From: Fasciolopsis buskii
Lineage: Eukaryota; Platyhelminthes; Trematoda; Plagiorchiida; Fasciolidae
Direction of reading: 5' to 3'
NCBI GenBank assembly: GCA_008360955.1
Contig: LUCM01006883.1
Coordinates: 62,001 to 126,000 of the forward strand
Length of the DNA stretch: 64,000 nucleotides
A program made the position numbers and the translations under genes. Positions 1 to 11,785 of the stretch are shown here, piece after piece; position 1 is the stretch's first letter, and each line of letters begins with the position of its first letter. The notes beneath the pieces are model-generated. The model was given only the letters and a program-made list of their open reading frames with translations. It did no database searches and was not told where the DNA came from.

Positions 1-59
1 AAGCTTGACTCTGACACAATTCACCGTACATACTTGCTTGTGACAGAGGTGACTGTCCG

Positions 60-312
60 GATAGAAGAGTTTGTACATTGAGCATCCCGAGTTCGAGATC
101 GGTAACCGTGTACCCTGAAGGGTCGACGCGTGGGCAAGCCTCAACGGACCTGCCTGAGCGGGCTCGTCACTATATGCACCCATTCAGTGGGACTGCTGCG
201 TATACACATCAGGTTAGCCGAACCGGATGGACGGACGGAAATCCAAAACGTGAGTCGTTCGGAAGTTGGCTGTGTTAGGGACAAGGGATTTCGGCTGGCC
301 GACTCAGATTAG
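60..312 (+). other. GC-richer block with overlapping open frames, unidentified
   Basis: This stretch is clearly richer in G and C than the DNA after it. It holds two overlapping plus-strand open frames of about 60 codons, at 78-278 and 130-312. A donor-like CAAAAC|gtgagt lies near 248-254, so it could be the 3' part of an exon. It could equally be the end of a transposon. No domain is recognised, and open frames of this size are expected by chance. Confidence 0.2.
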
Positions 313-1039
313 CAACATTGTTGCATCACAGGTATTGGGATGTAGTCGAATGAGCTCATAGCAGATCGGCGTATTTTATTTCACCATGAAATCTACGCAT
401 GCATTGCATCCACGCTGGGATAAATTAATCAACTGTCACACTGTCTATGAAACAATAGTATAAAATCATACAGATGAACTAAAAATAGGATTTGATTACG
501 ATGAATGTTTGAGTACTACTATGGTGACCGCATATTTGGTCGTCATTGCACGATCAAATTATTCCAAGAGCTAACTTATGCAAAAGAAACGAATCAGTAA
601 ACCAAAATGTAACCAGATGTAAGCGCTCTAACAGGATAGGAATCTGCAATGATGTTCTGAGGAAGTTATGAACCAAAATAATTCTTCTGAGTTTTTCTTG
701 AATACGAACAAGTACATTTTCGTGAGGACAAATGCTTTTTCGTGTTAACTTATTGTCATCGAGCAATTCATTTATTTTCGCTTTACCTAATAGTGCCCGA
801 AGTTTATCTTTGTTGAAGAATTTGGCGACTAATCCACGTTTCGCTTACCGTGGCTAATTTTTCTATTTTGACCAACAGACAGAATTCTGTATCTGCGTGA
901 CTGGATTTGGAATCAGTTGACGGTTTACGAGACGACTTCAAAAATACCTCATTTATTCCTCTGCTTTTTGCAGCAGGCTGATTTTTAGGTAAAATCATTT
1001 TCAGAATACTGTTCAGAATACTTTCTTATTGCGTTTTCC

Positions 1040-1740
1040 GGTAAGACAAACGGCTCAGCGACTCGTGCACCCAAAATTCCAACCCATGCTGTTGGCCGTA
1101 CAACCGCTGTGCTGGACGTGAATGTCGGAATCATTGCACATTTTTGGGTTGTTTCAACCAGACATCCAGAATGACAAGAAAATGTTGATTGTCCGCAGGT
1201 CCGGCGTGATCTGTGTGATTGTGTCCCCAGAATCCAGGAGGTGTAGACTAAGTGTATCGCTCATATTTCACTAAGCTATGGCATTCACTCGCACACACAA
1301 CAAAGGGCAACAGAACGTGAATCCCCTTCGGCCAGTATACCCAACAGTAGGCAATAGCCTTCACTCGTGTAGCTGGTGAAGGACCATGACCATAAGGCCT
1401 TTTGGAATTATCACACGAGTAAATAATACTAGATATTCACTTCCAACCTTAACTGCTTTTTTCCGCTGACGGAACTGCTTGAATTCGGAAGCCTTGGCCA
1501 TGGTTGGCCAGCCAAACCGAAAGTAAGAAATGGCCTGCTGCACAAGGAGATCAGTTTGAGTCACAAAGCTAATGAAACTGAAATTTACTCGCACACTGTG
1601 TGTCGAGTTATGAAACTCATGATTGACCTTGACATCTGGAATGATTGCTGAAATTATCACGTCATCCTCTGGCTGACCTTGTGCATTATGTATAATCAAT
1701 GGCGGCAACGCATCAGTGTGGACAAAGCCGTTCGTGTCTG
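1040..1740 (-). mobile_element. Ty3/Gypsy retrotransposon pol remnant (RNase H-integrase linker, zinc finger, integrase core)
   Basis: Read on the minus strand, an open frame at 1361-1708 matches the linker between RNase H and integrase of Gypsy elements. It has a PEDDVIISAI motif, then QQAISYFRFGWPT, then RVIIPKGL and HQLHE. The match continues in another frame with KAIAYCWVYWPK and a CASEC zinc-finger half. It then shifts again to the integrase core, WGHNHTDHAGP followed by FLVILDVWLKQP (about 1130-1245), where the first catalytic Asp is kept. In intact elements integrase inserts the cDNA into the host genome. Here stops and frameshifts between the blocks show the copy is dead. The minus-strand frame at 804-998 may be further C-terminal sequence, but it shows no diagnostic motif. 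No LTRs or RT domain were found nearby. Confidence 0.85.
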
Positions 1741-1749
1741 TTTATTGTG

Positions 1750-4640
1750 TGACGAAAGCGTAACTGATTATTGCGGTAAACAAAGCTGCAGTCGTGGGAG
1801 TGAGTATACGTTCTTGGAACGGAAACACAGCAACTAGAATCACCTTCGCGGTACGCAAAATAAACCGATGTCCATGCAGAATTTCATGAAATTTTTAATC
1901 GTAGAACTGAGAGCCCATTCTGTTTTTCCATCCGACTTTAGTTGTGCTCATGTGCAGTTAAAGCACACGAAAATTGACCCGTAGCTTGCTGACCACCATT
2001 TGTGCATGGAAACTGCATTCATTCCATTGTCATTAACTTCGGCTTTAACAGTGACGGGGATCAGGGTATTGTGATGTTTCCATTCGAGATGGAGCGCACC
2101 TGAGCACTTTGACAATCATAACTTATATTAGACCTTTGACAACTGTCGTCCAATATGGGGTCGATACCTCTAAAGCATGGCAGCAAGCATGCACTTTTCT
2201 ATGTGAATTTGGGGGCGGTATAGTTAAATAAGACCGAAAACTAGTTCGAAATGATCCAGATTTTCAATCATGAAAGTACTAGCAACAGTGATCTTGTCCA
2301 TTTGTCATATGGCGTGCAGTTAACCAGTGGGCGTTGTGTCCATAGCTTTTTAGGCCACAGTTGGTAAGCAATTAACTCTGAAAGTAAGTTTATTATGCTG
2401 ACACAAACCTCTATGTGTGTTGATTGTCAATGAAGCTTTGCATGATTCCTTCAGGACTAATTGTAGTTGGGCACCCGAAAAAAACTAGTTTAGAGAAGAT
2501 TCCGCTCCATCACGTTTGACAAAATGGTCTTCTAAAACTAATAACGAACACTGTTGGGCTTTGTTCCGACCTCAAATGGAAATAACGTCGTCTGTTTTAT
2601 TCGAGGCTATGACCGGGGCGGCTGGTACCGCATGGATAATTTCTTTTTGTAACACTAACTTCTAGCCACCTAGCTCAGGGTCAGTCTGTGTAGTAGACAA
2701 GTGCAGAACATGCCTTTTTGAAAAGAAAACGGGCTTGTTGCCTAAAACGATCTATTATTTGGGCTTTTGCCTTGGCCCGATTTGAAAATTTCTGCTGGTG
2801 TTTACTCAGCACCATTCTGTGATTTCACATTAATGGTTGCAACGCTGCGTGATAAAGTAGATGGTTTTACGAACTGAATTAGTGGGAACATCCCACAAAT
2901 ACAATTGTTTCCCCGAAAGATTCCTTAACAAGTGGTTAACACGTTGCTCATACTAGTTCATTTAAAATTGCGAACTGAAAAGTCACTGAGGAAACTAGCA
3001 TGGGATGAAACATGTCATCTAGATACGCTACGCAGCGCACCTTTATGGATTCAAGCTGCAGGCTGTCACCAATTTTTTAAGTAGAAGGTGGGCATTCGGC
3101 TCATATTCACTTCCACCAAAAACGCTGTTTGTTCATGAATAAATATTTCCATAGCATAAATCTTGTGGCACACTATTTTCTTGATTCACTGACTATTTCA
3201 ATCAAATCTAATACTTTAAAGATAGGGTGACGCAACTGCTGCAAGGATATGCTTTCATGACGAAAGGTTTGGTCACGTTCGCAATCCAGATGGCTGTAGT
3301 CGGTAACCACACGTTGACGTACTTAAATTTGTATAAAACGTCTTTTTATATCTTATTGGGCCAAAGCATTTGCGTCTGAGATACCGAAATTGACAAAACC
3401 GCATATATTGCCAGTTCACATATGATCACTAGGTCGAAAATGACCTCTAAAATCCGGATTCCATTGGATTGTCAAAGGCGAAAGATATAACTTCGAAGTC
3501 CTGTCCACTGTTGAATATTTTGATTTATCTGCTAGTGCTAAAACACTTCTGAACTCCTCTTGAGGTCAATCACTCTGCGTTATTCACTGGCGAGATCTTA
3601 CACTAAACTTGTATGTGATGAAGCCAATCGATTAAATCAAACAAGTACTTAAATGCCCTTCATTTCGTTACTTTAAACCTGAGACAAATCTCGATCATTT
3701 ATACTAATTATTTGCCTGGATTTTTCAGTATAAATCACTCATTTTCCCTACTGGTTCTGTGTGGTGAGACCACTTGCAAATCGCTTGATGCACTCCGGCG
3801 GGCAATCAGCCAATCAGAACTGCAACCACACACGAACAAGAAGTTCAGACTTTTCCGAATGTTATTTCCTCCTAGATATTCCGCCAACCAGAGTGCCTCG
3901 TATTTTGCATATAAACATGATTTACAACTAAACCTGCATTAAGTTACCTTCAAGCCGTACCTGTCTTCCTGCTATGTCCACCTGCTTATCCTGGGTTGGC
4001 GCCATTCCATTCTGTATTGGTAGTCTATATCCGCACCTTGTTCCTGTTGGTCGAAGTCCGCACCGCTGTTTCAAACACGAAGGCTACATTACACCAGCTT
4101 AAATAGAAAAACTGATCACGGTTCCTCTGCTAATCTTTTGTCGATGAGACCCACGGTCTGATTGGAGTTGGGAACTTGTGGATGACTCAATGGATTTTAG
4201 TCACGGTGTTCTGTGTTCCGGTAGACCCAATCTTTGCGACAACGAGTGAAATTTGAATGTTCTGTTCAGACTAACGCTATCAATATATCATCAGGGCACA
4301 AATTTCGTGCTTTCATCGGCCTCATAAGTGATTTCCTAAATTGAGTTGGTCATAAATTTTTTCATTCCCATCCACGAAACAGATGCCAGCTTATTGTGTA
4401 TCTCTCAGTCAATACCTCAAACTGCGTTAACGGCCACCTTTCCCGTTCTAATAAGATATACCGTCGTCCAGAAATTTGCCTTTCTGGTGCTGTGTTAACT
4501 GAATGAGACTGTCACGGTTGGCAGTTTGTCGCCCGATCACTAAATCAGTATTGGTAGGTTACACGGTTTCATGAAATTAGTCATCACGTGATATCAATCC
4601 TCGACTGATCATTATAAAACCAAGGAAGTACTATACGTAT
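1750..4640. other. Unannotated non-coding stretch
   Basis: Nothing convincing was seen. The minus strand just above the Gypsy remnant (about 1900-2100) may hold a much-decayed RNase H segment. A 72-nt open segment at 4149-4220 is bounded by AG and gt, but its phase does not agree with the next candidate exon. Confidence 0.3.
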
Positions 4641-4682
4641 GTCTCAACCTTGTTAGTAATTATCGGCAATCCGCATTCACAG

Positions 4683-5315
4683 CTTCCGAAATGGGATAAG
4701 AACCATAGAAGATCGACTGCGGGCCGAATGCTTCAGCCATTTTGCCGGAAAGAGTATCAAGGATATGTTGAACTTGAATGCATGGTGATACCGGCCCTAT
4801 CCGTTACTGATCTGTACGGCCACAGGTCTTGTGGTGTAGTACTTCTGCGGTATCTTAATGGTTGGCTGGTTGTTGGTATCATATAACGAACAATTTCATA
4901 ATATTATCAAATCTCAGAGCAAACAGATAAAAAGTAACGGCTCCGCGAATCAATTTGTCAAACAACTCACCCGTGTGTATGCCTAAGTAGCAAGTAAAGA
5001 AACCGTGACCCACCATTTGCCACTCAATGGAAGCACTACCGGTCGGTGTCTATCACTCGTTGCAAGGCTTATGCAATACAAGATGAGAAGAATAGTGGTC
5101 AACGAAAAGATACTGTTTGCTGCATAATTGTGCGAGAACTTTGGAATAATTATTTGGTCTACTTATGATTTTAAACGATTTCCAGGAGTAGTTCAGCTAC
5201 GTTCATTGCGGAACTCCGGATTCCCGTCTCTACATCGGTAGCGGAGTCCAACACATCTGCGAAACTGATACGCGACCCTACGTTGGTCACCATCCTAAAA
5301 CCATTATCGGCCTAA
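4683..5315 (+). CDS. Putative two-exon coding fragment, unknown protein
   Basis: The candidate exons are 4683-4784 (after attcacag, before gtgata) and 5186-5315 (after a good acceptor, gatttccag). They join in the same phase, two bases from the first and one from the second. The joined frame runs without a stop to TAA at 5313-5315. The first exon reads FRNGIRTIEDRLRAECFSHF and the second contains ATFIAELRIPVSTS. No family is recognised. The intron would be 401 bp. Open segments of this length are common by chance, so the support is only phase agreement and one good acceptor. Confidence 0.22.
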
Positions 5316-5319
5316 TTAG

Positions 5320-5930
5320 TGTTTACATCTTTATCGTTTTCTATGATTACTATTGTTGTAACTGGAAGCGGTAGATCGAATTACCGAATGTGACTTATTT
5401 TGACCCATGAATAACAGCTCGATAGTGGCCGGTGAGATAATGAACGTTCTGAGTAGTGATTAAATTTTCGCCTACTATTTAGTGTTCATAGTTTAGTGTC
5501 ATCTTGTATTCTGTTATTGGTTTGATTAAATATGCCTGCTTACCTGCCGCGGTGCTAGTGTTCATAACTTAACAGTTACAGGTGACAAACAGACGTTTAT
5601 GTGCAAGCGAAACACTATTACAACAAACTGTGCTTATATGAGCTCCATTCCTTTAATTAGATTTATCGCCTCCATTTTTAGTAAACCAAAACCAAATCCC
5701 CGGGGTAATACATCCGCAAGCTACTGATTTTATTTCCTATCACAAGATACTTACACTTGGTGTTCGACTCCTGCGATGGATACCTTTGAAAAACCATTGT
5801 GTCTACCCAGATGGCTCTGATGTTCGACTCACAATCGTTCATCTCTCAAAACGGTCATTAACCTGGTTGGAGATGAAGAAATACACAAACTGCAAACCAA
5901 TGAACGTCGTCATGCACTGTCACAAGAACT
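5320..5930. other. Unannotated AT-rich stretch
   Basis: No coding signal, repeat or structured element was recognised here on either strand. Confidence 0.3.
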
Positions 5931-5934
5931 GATC

Positions 5935-6130
5935 TTTTATCTTTTACTTACTTCATTAATGAAATAAAAATGCACATGATTTTTCAGGAAGGAGGCGGCG
6001 GCCAGCAAGGGGTTACCAAGTGAGGAAATTGACCGGCGGTGGGAGGATTCGAATCCGAGACCTTCACGTCCAAATGCCATGACCTTATCCGTTTGGGCCT
6101 CGCCGGCCCAAACTATCGGCTGCCAGCACA
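5935..6130 (-). mobile_element. tRNA-derived SINE, family 1
   Basis: On the minus strand an A-box-like segment (CCCAAACGGATAAGG) is followed by a nearly perfect B box, GGATTCGAATCC. These are the two halves of an internal Pol III promoter. A shared body follows (TTTCCTCACTTGGTAACC, then GCTGGCCGCCGCCTCC), and the 3' tail is AT-rich, ending near TTCATTAATGAAGTAAG. The same order recurs at about 32.4, 39.4, 44.4 and 50.3 kb, which defines a dispersed family. This is one of its best-preserved copies. Confidence 0.85.
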
Positions 6131-6934
6131 GCACTACGGCAGTGGCCACTGCCGGGACTTTTGATATGGACTACAGTCCATTCAAACAGAACAATGCTGT
6201 CATCAAAAGTTTCATTCTCGATATCAGCCAATGCTCATCGCTAATCTATAGTGGACCTTAAAAGATCGAGCTCCTTAAGGCAGCCAGAGAGTGGTCCTGA
6301 ATGGAAATGATTATGTGAAATTTTGATTTGTTGAGTAAAAGTTTGCTATAGCCCGCGTGATTTTTATGGTCCATTCACAAAGAATCGCAAATCAGTGAAG
6401 CCGAACACCTAGAATTCATGGGATGGTCGTAGTGTATTCGAACTACCAGCTCAAAGTTTGTAATAATAGCTTCTAAGGCTTTGCATACCCATCGCTCACA
6501 TCTTTTACACAAACATGCAAAGAAGAGGTCAGATTATGCCATAATTGACGTTTCAACTTCATACAGGCAACCTTGTGACTAAACACGTAGTAGGGCTTCT
6601 GGATTTATTGTGACTCACAATGTTTTTACCGAAACTGTTTACCTCAAGCTTCAAGTGCTTCGTTTAACTTTTACGAGACTATTACCTGGTCAACGTGGAA
6701 CATAAATTTGACAATCTTATTGTTGTTGAATAGCTCCAGTTTTTCCGTGGGCAAAAGCCATAGATTGCATTTTTGGACTCCTTCCCTACGGAGCGAGAAA
6801 GACCTTGACAGAACTGTTGTGGATTCGTTTGATGGAATGTAAGATGGCATCTATAGCCCAATTTCACTGACAGCATACAATTCAAAACCTGACTAATGAA
6901 GTTAGATCACGACTTTTGGAGATCTTAAATAACT

Positions 6935-7140
6935 GGAAAATTTTTTAGCAATAATAAAATGAGTAATAACAATAAAAATAGTGACAATCTGTCTAATTCT
7001 GTCGCTGGTTAATCACAAACTGTGCAACGTATCTATAATGGGACATAGGCTGCTGAAAGCAAGTTACAGATGTTGCGAGGATTTAAACTCGTGAAACTCT
7101 TCCCCAAAAACCGAGACCTCATCCAGTTGGTGACAATTGG
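6935..7140 (-). mobile_element. Strongly decayed SINE family 1 copy
   Basis: On the minus strand a CCAACTGGATGAGG segment sits where the family A box is expected. GAGTTTAAATCCTCGC sits at the B-box position, with a TTATTATTG-like tail further on. The spacing matches the copy at 5.9 kb, but identity is low. Confidence 0.35.
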
Positions 7141-7144
7141 CGAA

Positions 7145-8150
7145 TAATGAATAGCGTATCCTTAGCTTACCAATGGTCCCTTTATGACGAATACCATTTT
7201 CACTCCCTTTTAAACATTTTCATACTCGGCATCCACTTTCTCGGAGCCGCTCTCAATCAGTAGAGAGCGAATATCAGTAATCGCAAAACTAAATGCGGCT
7301 TGTTTCGTTAATTTTGTCTGCTTACGGGGAGTACAAAAAGGTAATAAAAATTCAACGGGATTTGCCAGTCGCCGAACAGATTCAAAATGGAATGAAAATC
7401 TGGCGATTTATGTTGAAAACACATGCTTATTTGAGATGAACAGGCTACATTCCATGTGTGTTCAAGAACTTGTAAAAGGTTGCAAACCACGCTTTGCTTT
7501 TACAAATTGGATTTGGTGCTCAGCGAGGACGTTTGACCTTCGAACATCATCGCATCCTGGGCTCACGAATGATCGGGTCACGTGACCTTGTCACCTTTGA
7601 TTGATTTCTTGACAATTCTTATACACAGCGTTAGAATTTTCTTCCCAACACAACCTAAGAGAATTACCATCGATTGTTTATCATTGTTGCCCCCATTGTT
7701 CTTCTGTAGCCTGCTGAACTATTCGGTCACCAAGACCAGAGCAGACATGTTAATTCGAGAGCGGATTTCTCTTCTTTGGGCAACCGAGCACAATCGGCAA
7801 GGCAGCAACGCTGATTCATATAAGCTTGTGACCAGATGATCAGTTCGTACGTCAACTTTGACAAATCTTGCCGTGTCGGTTGACCAAAACAATAGACATA
7901 ATGGTCTTATTTGGATGTCGGGTTGCACTCACCGAGTCATAGAGCCACTGGTGAATTTATGATATTTTAAGGAGAACATTTGTCACGCGAGAATCCATCA
8001 TTCCATCGACACTGTTGCTGGCTGTCAGCGATCACTTATTTAGGGAGACCTGACTCAGCATAGTGACGACTAACCACCAATCCTGGTGTTCGTTCGTTTA
8101 GAAACAACTTGGGAACACGAGAGTTTGTCTGCAGCTATGTTCTGATTCTC
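7145..8150. other. Unannotated stretch
   Basis: Only short chance-length open frames were seen (for example 7582-7839). No repeat or domain was recognised. Confidence 0.3.
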
Positions 8151-8152
8151 AG

Positions 8153-8906
8153 TCAAAGGTCAGTTCCGGTGGGGAAACACTCTGCAGGCAATCTCAAGCA
8201 CGGTTTGCTGAATTTCCAGTACCAGGGTAGCCCACGTTCATTTACGATGCTTTCTTACGGTGCTTTCACCATGGACAGTAAGCCATTTGCACCAGGTAAG
8301 TAACAGTCAGCTGAACTATACCTGGAAAAATGTGTGTGTACATTACCTGATGTAATGTTGTCAGTTAGTTGGGTGACGTAAAGGAAGCTCATCATGGACG
8401 ATATCTTGGAGTAAAAACGATTTTTTCGAAACAAGTAACCTTGCATGCATGGTTATGTTTCAGAAAATAGATTCTTGGTCTTGCACAATATCGGATTACG
8501 AATTTATGGCAAGCCGTCAGATGTTATGGTCAAACGTGAATAACACATATGAGTCAATGCGGATAAAGATGCAATCTGGATCTAATCTTCAATTTTATAA
8601 TCCCTTGGTGCTGCTTGGAATCGTGCTAACTAATTTCTAAATTTCTAAATACGAATGAAGGCTCTACCTCTGAGGCCGGGTCAAATTTGTTTTTCAGACA
8701 CTCGAGACGAACACCCACGCCAACTTCGAGATTGAAAGTCGAACCCCACAGAACGGGTGAGTTTCTCCTTCGGCGGAATTCATAACAGTTATTTGCATTA
8801 AAATTTAGCAAATGATGCTTTTTTGTTTATCGCTTTTATTCTTTTTTCGAATGCCATTAGCCCTGCATCGAATGATCAACGCTACTCGGCAATGTGCTTC
8901 AATTAA
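8153..8906 (+). CDS. Putative multi-exon gene (3' part), unknown protein
   Basis: Four candidate exons with good splice signals lie close together. They are 8153-8295 (acceptor gattctcag, perfect donor CAG|gtaagt), 8464-8535 (acceptor tatgtttcag, weak donor AAC|gtgaat), 8698-8756 (acceptor gtttttcag, perfect donor CGG|gtgagt) and 8861-8906 (pyrimidine-rich acceptor ending ccattag, stop TAA at 8904-8906). Exons 2-4 share one phase and read through WSCTISDYEF, ETNTHANFEIESRTPQNG and ASNDQRYSAMCFN. The best-looking frame of exon 1 (LSYGAFTMDSKPFAP, with a Kozak-like ACCATGG at 8269-8275) instead joins exon 2 in a different frame, so the upstream model is unresolved. Introns would be about 100-170 bp. 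An AATAAA lies at 9340-9345. The protein family is not recognised. Confidence 0.33.
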
Positions 8907-8909
8907 TTG

Positions 8910-9680
8910 CCAAATGAGTGGTTACATTTTCTTTCCTCGTTGTCGATGCATGCGCCTTGATATGCTCTGGTTATTTGTCTGACAAACGGCTTCCCAGAGC
9001 AGTAGTTGCTCTGACCTATCAGCTCCCATTTTCACATACTTAAATATCGTCTGGCACAACAAAATAGCCGTCCGTTTGAACATTCTCAAGGCCATATGAG
9101 TAATGGAAAGGAGCATCAAGCCGGACAAACAGAAGAGGGTACGACGAACCTGATCGCCTATAAATGAAACATAAAACCAAACTGTTCAGGCATCAGCGGT
9201 TACAAGTTTCCATGGCACCGTACAAATTGAATGCTAAATATATGGATTTATGACGGGTTCAAGGATGAAGAAAAGTTAGTAACAAATGCAAAATTCAAAT
9301 CTAGCCGCGGTAATGAGTAGTTCAATTAATATAAAGAATAATAAAAATCTTGCTAGCATGGAATATCAAGGGATGATAGAGGTAACTCGGCGTATCTTAT
9401 AAACCACTATTAGTCTTGCCAGCAATGAAGCTTTATCTGTGGTAGGCAGAAATTTGCTAAGTCAGTTCATGCTGGAATAAAAATCATAACAGGTTTTACC
9501 GCTAAGTTCCATTGGGCTTCCTACTTCTTTACCCCGTAATGACACTAGGAAGATCTCTAAAACAAAGCCTTCTCTGAACTTTCGCAATCACAGGGATACG
9601 AACTGAATAACACTCATGACCTTTAAATCGCCTCCCTGAGTTGTCGCCTATTGCACATTTTCTCTTCCATCTTCCTCCTA
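8910..9680. other. AT-rich stretch with a possible polyadenylation signal
   Basis: The AATAAA hexamer at 9340-9345 could serve the putative gene ending at 8906. The open frame at 8922-9128 (minus) is of chance length. Nothing else was recognised. Confidence 0.3.
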
Positions 9681-9689
9681 TATTTGTCA

Positions 9690-10440
9690 TCTTGTCGACC
9701 CTTGCTTTTTCCTTCTCGCAAACGCGGTGATCCTTCTAACCTAAACAACTATCGTCCAGTTTTCTTCACATACGATACTATCAAAGTATTAGAAATTGTT
9801 ATCCCCGAATAACTTAAACGTTTCCTGAAGTAGAAACCTTATTGGGTGGATGCAATTATGGACTCCGACCTCACTGTTCAGTCGGCGACTTATTGGATCT
9901 CTCCTCATACTGATAGTCAGCCACTATGGATAACTACCAAGAAAGACAACGGTTTCGCTCAGCATTTCTGAGGTTTCCAATGGAGTTTCGCATCAAGATT
10001 TTATGATGAAACTGCCTATATTCCCCACAACTCTTATGTCGTGGTCATCGAGTTTCATCAGTAAACGAACCGCCTCCGTTCTAGTTGATGGGCTTCTTTC
10101 TTAGTTACCTTATGTATAAGCTAGCTTCCCCCAGGGTTCAAAACTTGCACCAACCCACTATCTTTTATTAACTGCTGATATACCGCTCATCACTCTCAGT
10201 GACTTCCGGAAAATGGATGTGATTTTGAGGCCATGATGAGATTTGGGTAGGGCTTGCAACTGAAGTGGTGAACGTTTCCATTTTCGAAAGCGGTTATTAT
10301 TTGATGTATTGGACAAGTAAACACTTTCACAGAATCTTCGGTGGAAGCAGATTCCCCGGATTAGAGTATCATAAGAAAGCACTTTGTAAACATTAGCAGT
10401 GCAACTTCACTGCCAGTCTCGAAATGTCGGGATTGGGTAT
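9690..10440 (+). mobile_element. Decayed Jockey/I-like non-LTR retrotransposon, RT remnant
   Basis: The plus strand carries RT blocks in the expected order but in shifting frames. First comes KRGDPSNLNNYRPVFF with IKVLEIVI (about 9715-9810). Next is an NYGLRPHCSVGDLLDL segment at the place of the usual YGFR-ST-DLL block. After that come SSFISKRTASVLVDGLLS and SFPQGSKLAPTHYLLL (about 10045-10160), which match the FLS-R-VDG block and the GVPQGSVLSPTLF block. Weak C-terminal similarity (TLSQNLRWK) continues to about 10.4 kb. The YADD box is not visible. The wording of the motifs differs from the CR1 copies in this window, so this is a separate lineage. The exact clade is inferred. Confidence 0.75.
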
Positions 10441-10449
10441 TACGGTACT

Positions 10450-11780
10450 CTGAAATGATGGACGATCGTGCAGCTGATAGCGTTCTGTAGATGTGTCACA
10501 TACCATACCTGACAGGCTCAAATAGGGGATTTAAAGAAAGGAAATCTGTTGAACGTATGGTAGGAACAAACAAAAGCAAGAGAAAAAACAGCCACAGCAA
10601 GAGAATGAAGAACAAGTGCAAACTAGGTCACAACTGTGTATGTTATTTGAAACGGGTAGCTTACGTTGGCTATGAGAACCAGAACAGTAGTTCCAACAAA
10701 AAGCAACAACCATTAAGCACTCTGAACTCGAGATATTTTACTGCCCTATAAACTATCAGCTGTAGAATTTCCGATATCCATAGACGTATCAATAAGAAGA
10801 AAAGTCAGTGCTTTTAAGCGAGAGAAAAGCAACATGCAATCATTGGCTGAATTCAGTTTAAAACTGTGACACACCATTAGTAAGTAGGCAAAGAGGAGCG
10901 CCAAATCTATGGAAGCATGCCTGCGTCTAAAAACGGAATATCCGATGTGGAATCATCCGTGAATCCGCTGGTATACATAGCCTGTGGATTCAGGTACTCC
11001 GTTTGCTCAAAAATCTTGGTATTGCATAAAACTAGCAGAACAGTGGTGCACAGACTTAACTTTGTAACTAAGGCTACATGTTGAGAAGAACGAACTCGGT
11101 GGAGAATGCATTGAATTTTGCAATGTTTTGTTTGCAGCTCGTTCACTAATATTCTGGAAAGCGAATGGCATCTCAGATAGGCAGCTGGGTTTCAAGGATC
11201 ACACCTTATAATCAGGGGACTTTTATTTCACTGAACATAGAACAAGGCTGACAAATATGCTGGATTACAGTCGCCTAATGGGAAACGGAATGCTAAATTC
11301 ACCCTCGTGGTGGTTCGGTTCAGTTTGAAATAAATATTAGGTTACTGACAAAATTGAAAGTAGGCAAAATCAATTTTCGCGTGGAATAAAGATCAAAGCC
11401 TTTTCGCAACTCATAAGTCGGGTCAGATGGCAGCTATCTAAACATTTTCGGGTGGTAGAAAAATTGTACAATCAGAGCAAAGGAGATTGAACGCCATTTT
11501 TTTGTCTCACCCCTCTTCGGTTCGTATCGTTATGAGCAAGGTTAGCGGAGTTCCGTTAGAAGTAATTTTATAGGAAACCCGGACATCCAACTGAGTTAAA
11601 AGTAAGCACTAAGTGCACTTTAGATTAAAACAAGATAAAGGAAAAGTTAACGTGAAAAGAGGGGAAGAAAACGTATGAGTTACAACTCGAATGTTACAAG
11701 TTCAAATGGTGAATATGCATATACTTGTAACAGGGAAAGACCACCCATGTCTAGGAACACTGGGTAAAGTTCGTTGATAT
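10450..11780. other. Unannotated stretch, partly purine-rich
   Basis: An 86-codon Lys/Ser/Asn-rich frame lies at 10491-10751, but it reflects the A-rich base composition rather than a recognisable protein. The rest shows no repeat or domain. Confidence 0.3.
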
Positions 11781-11785
11781 CAGCG

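Noticed and set aside
10491..10751. 86-codon Lys/Ser/Asn-rich plus-strand frame
   Set aside because: The residues reflect an A-rich tract. The opposite strand is equally open, and no motif is present.
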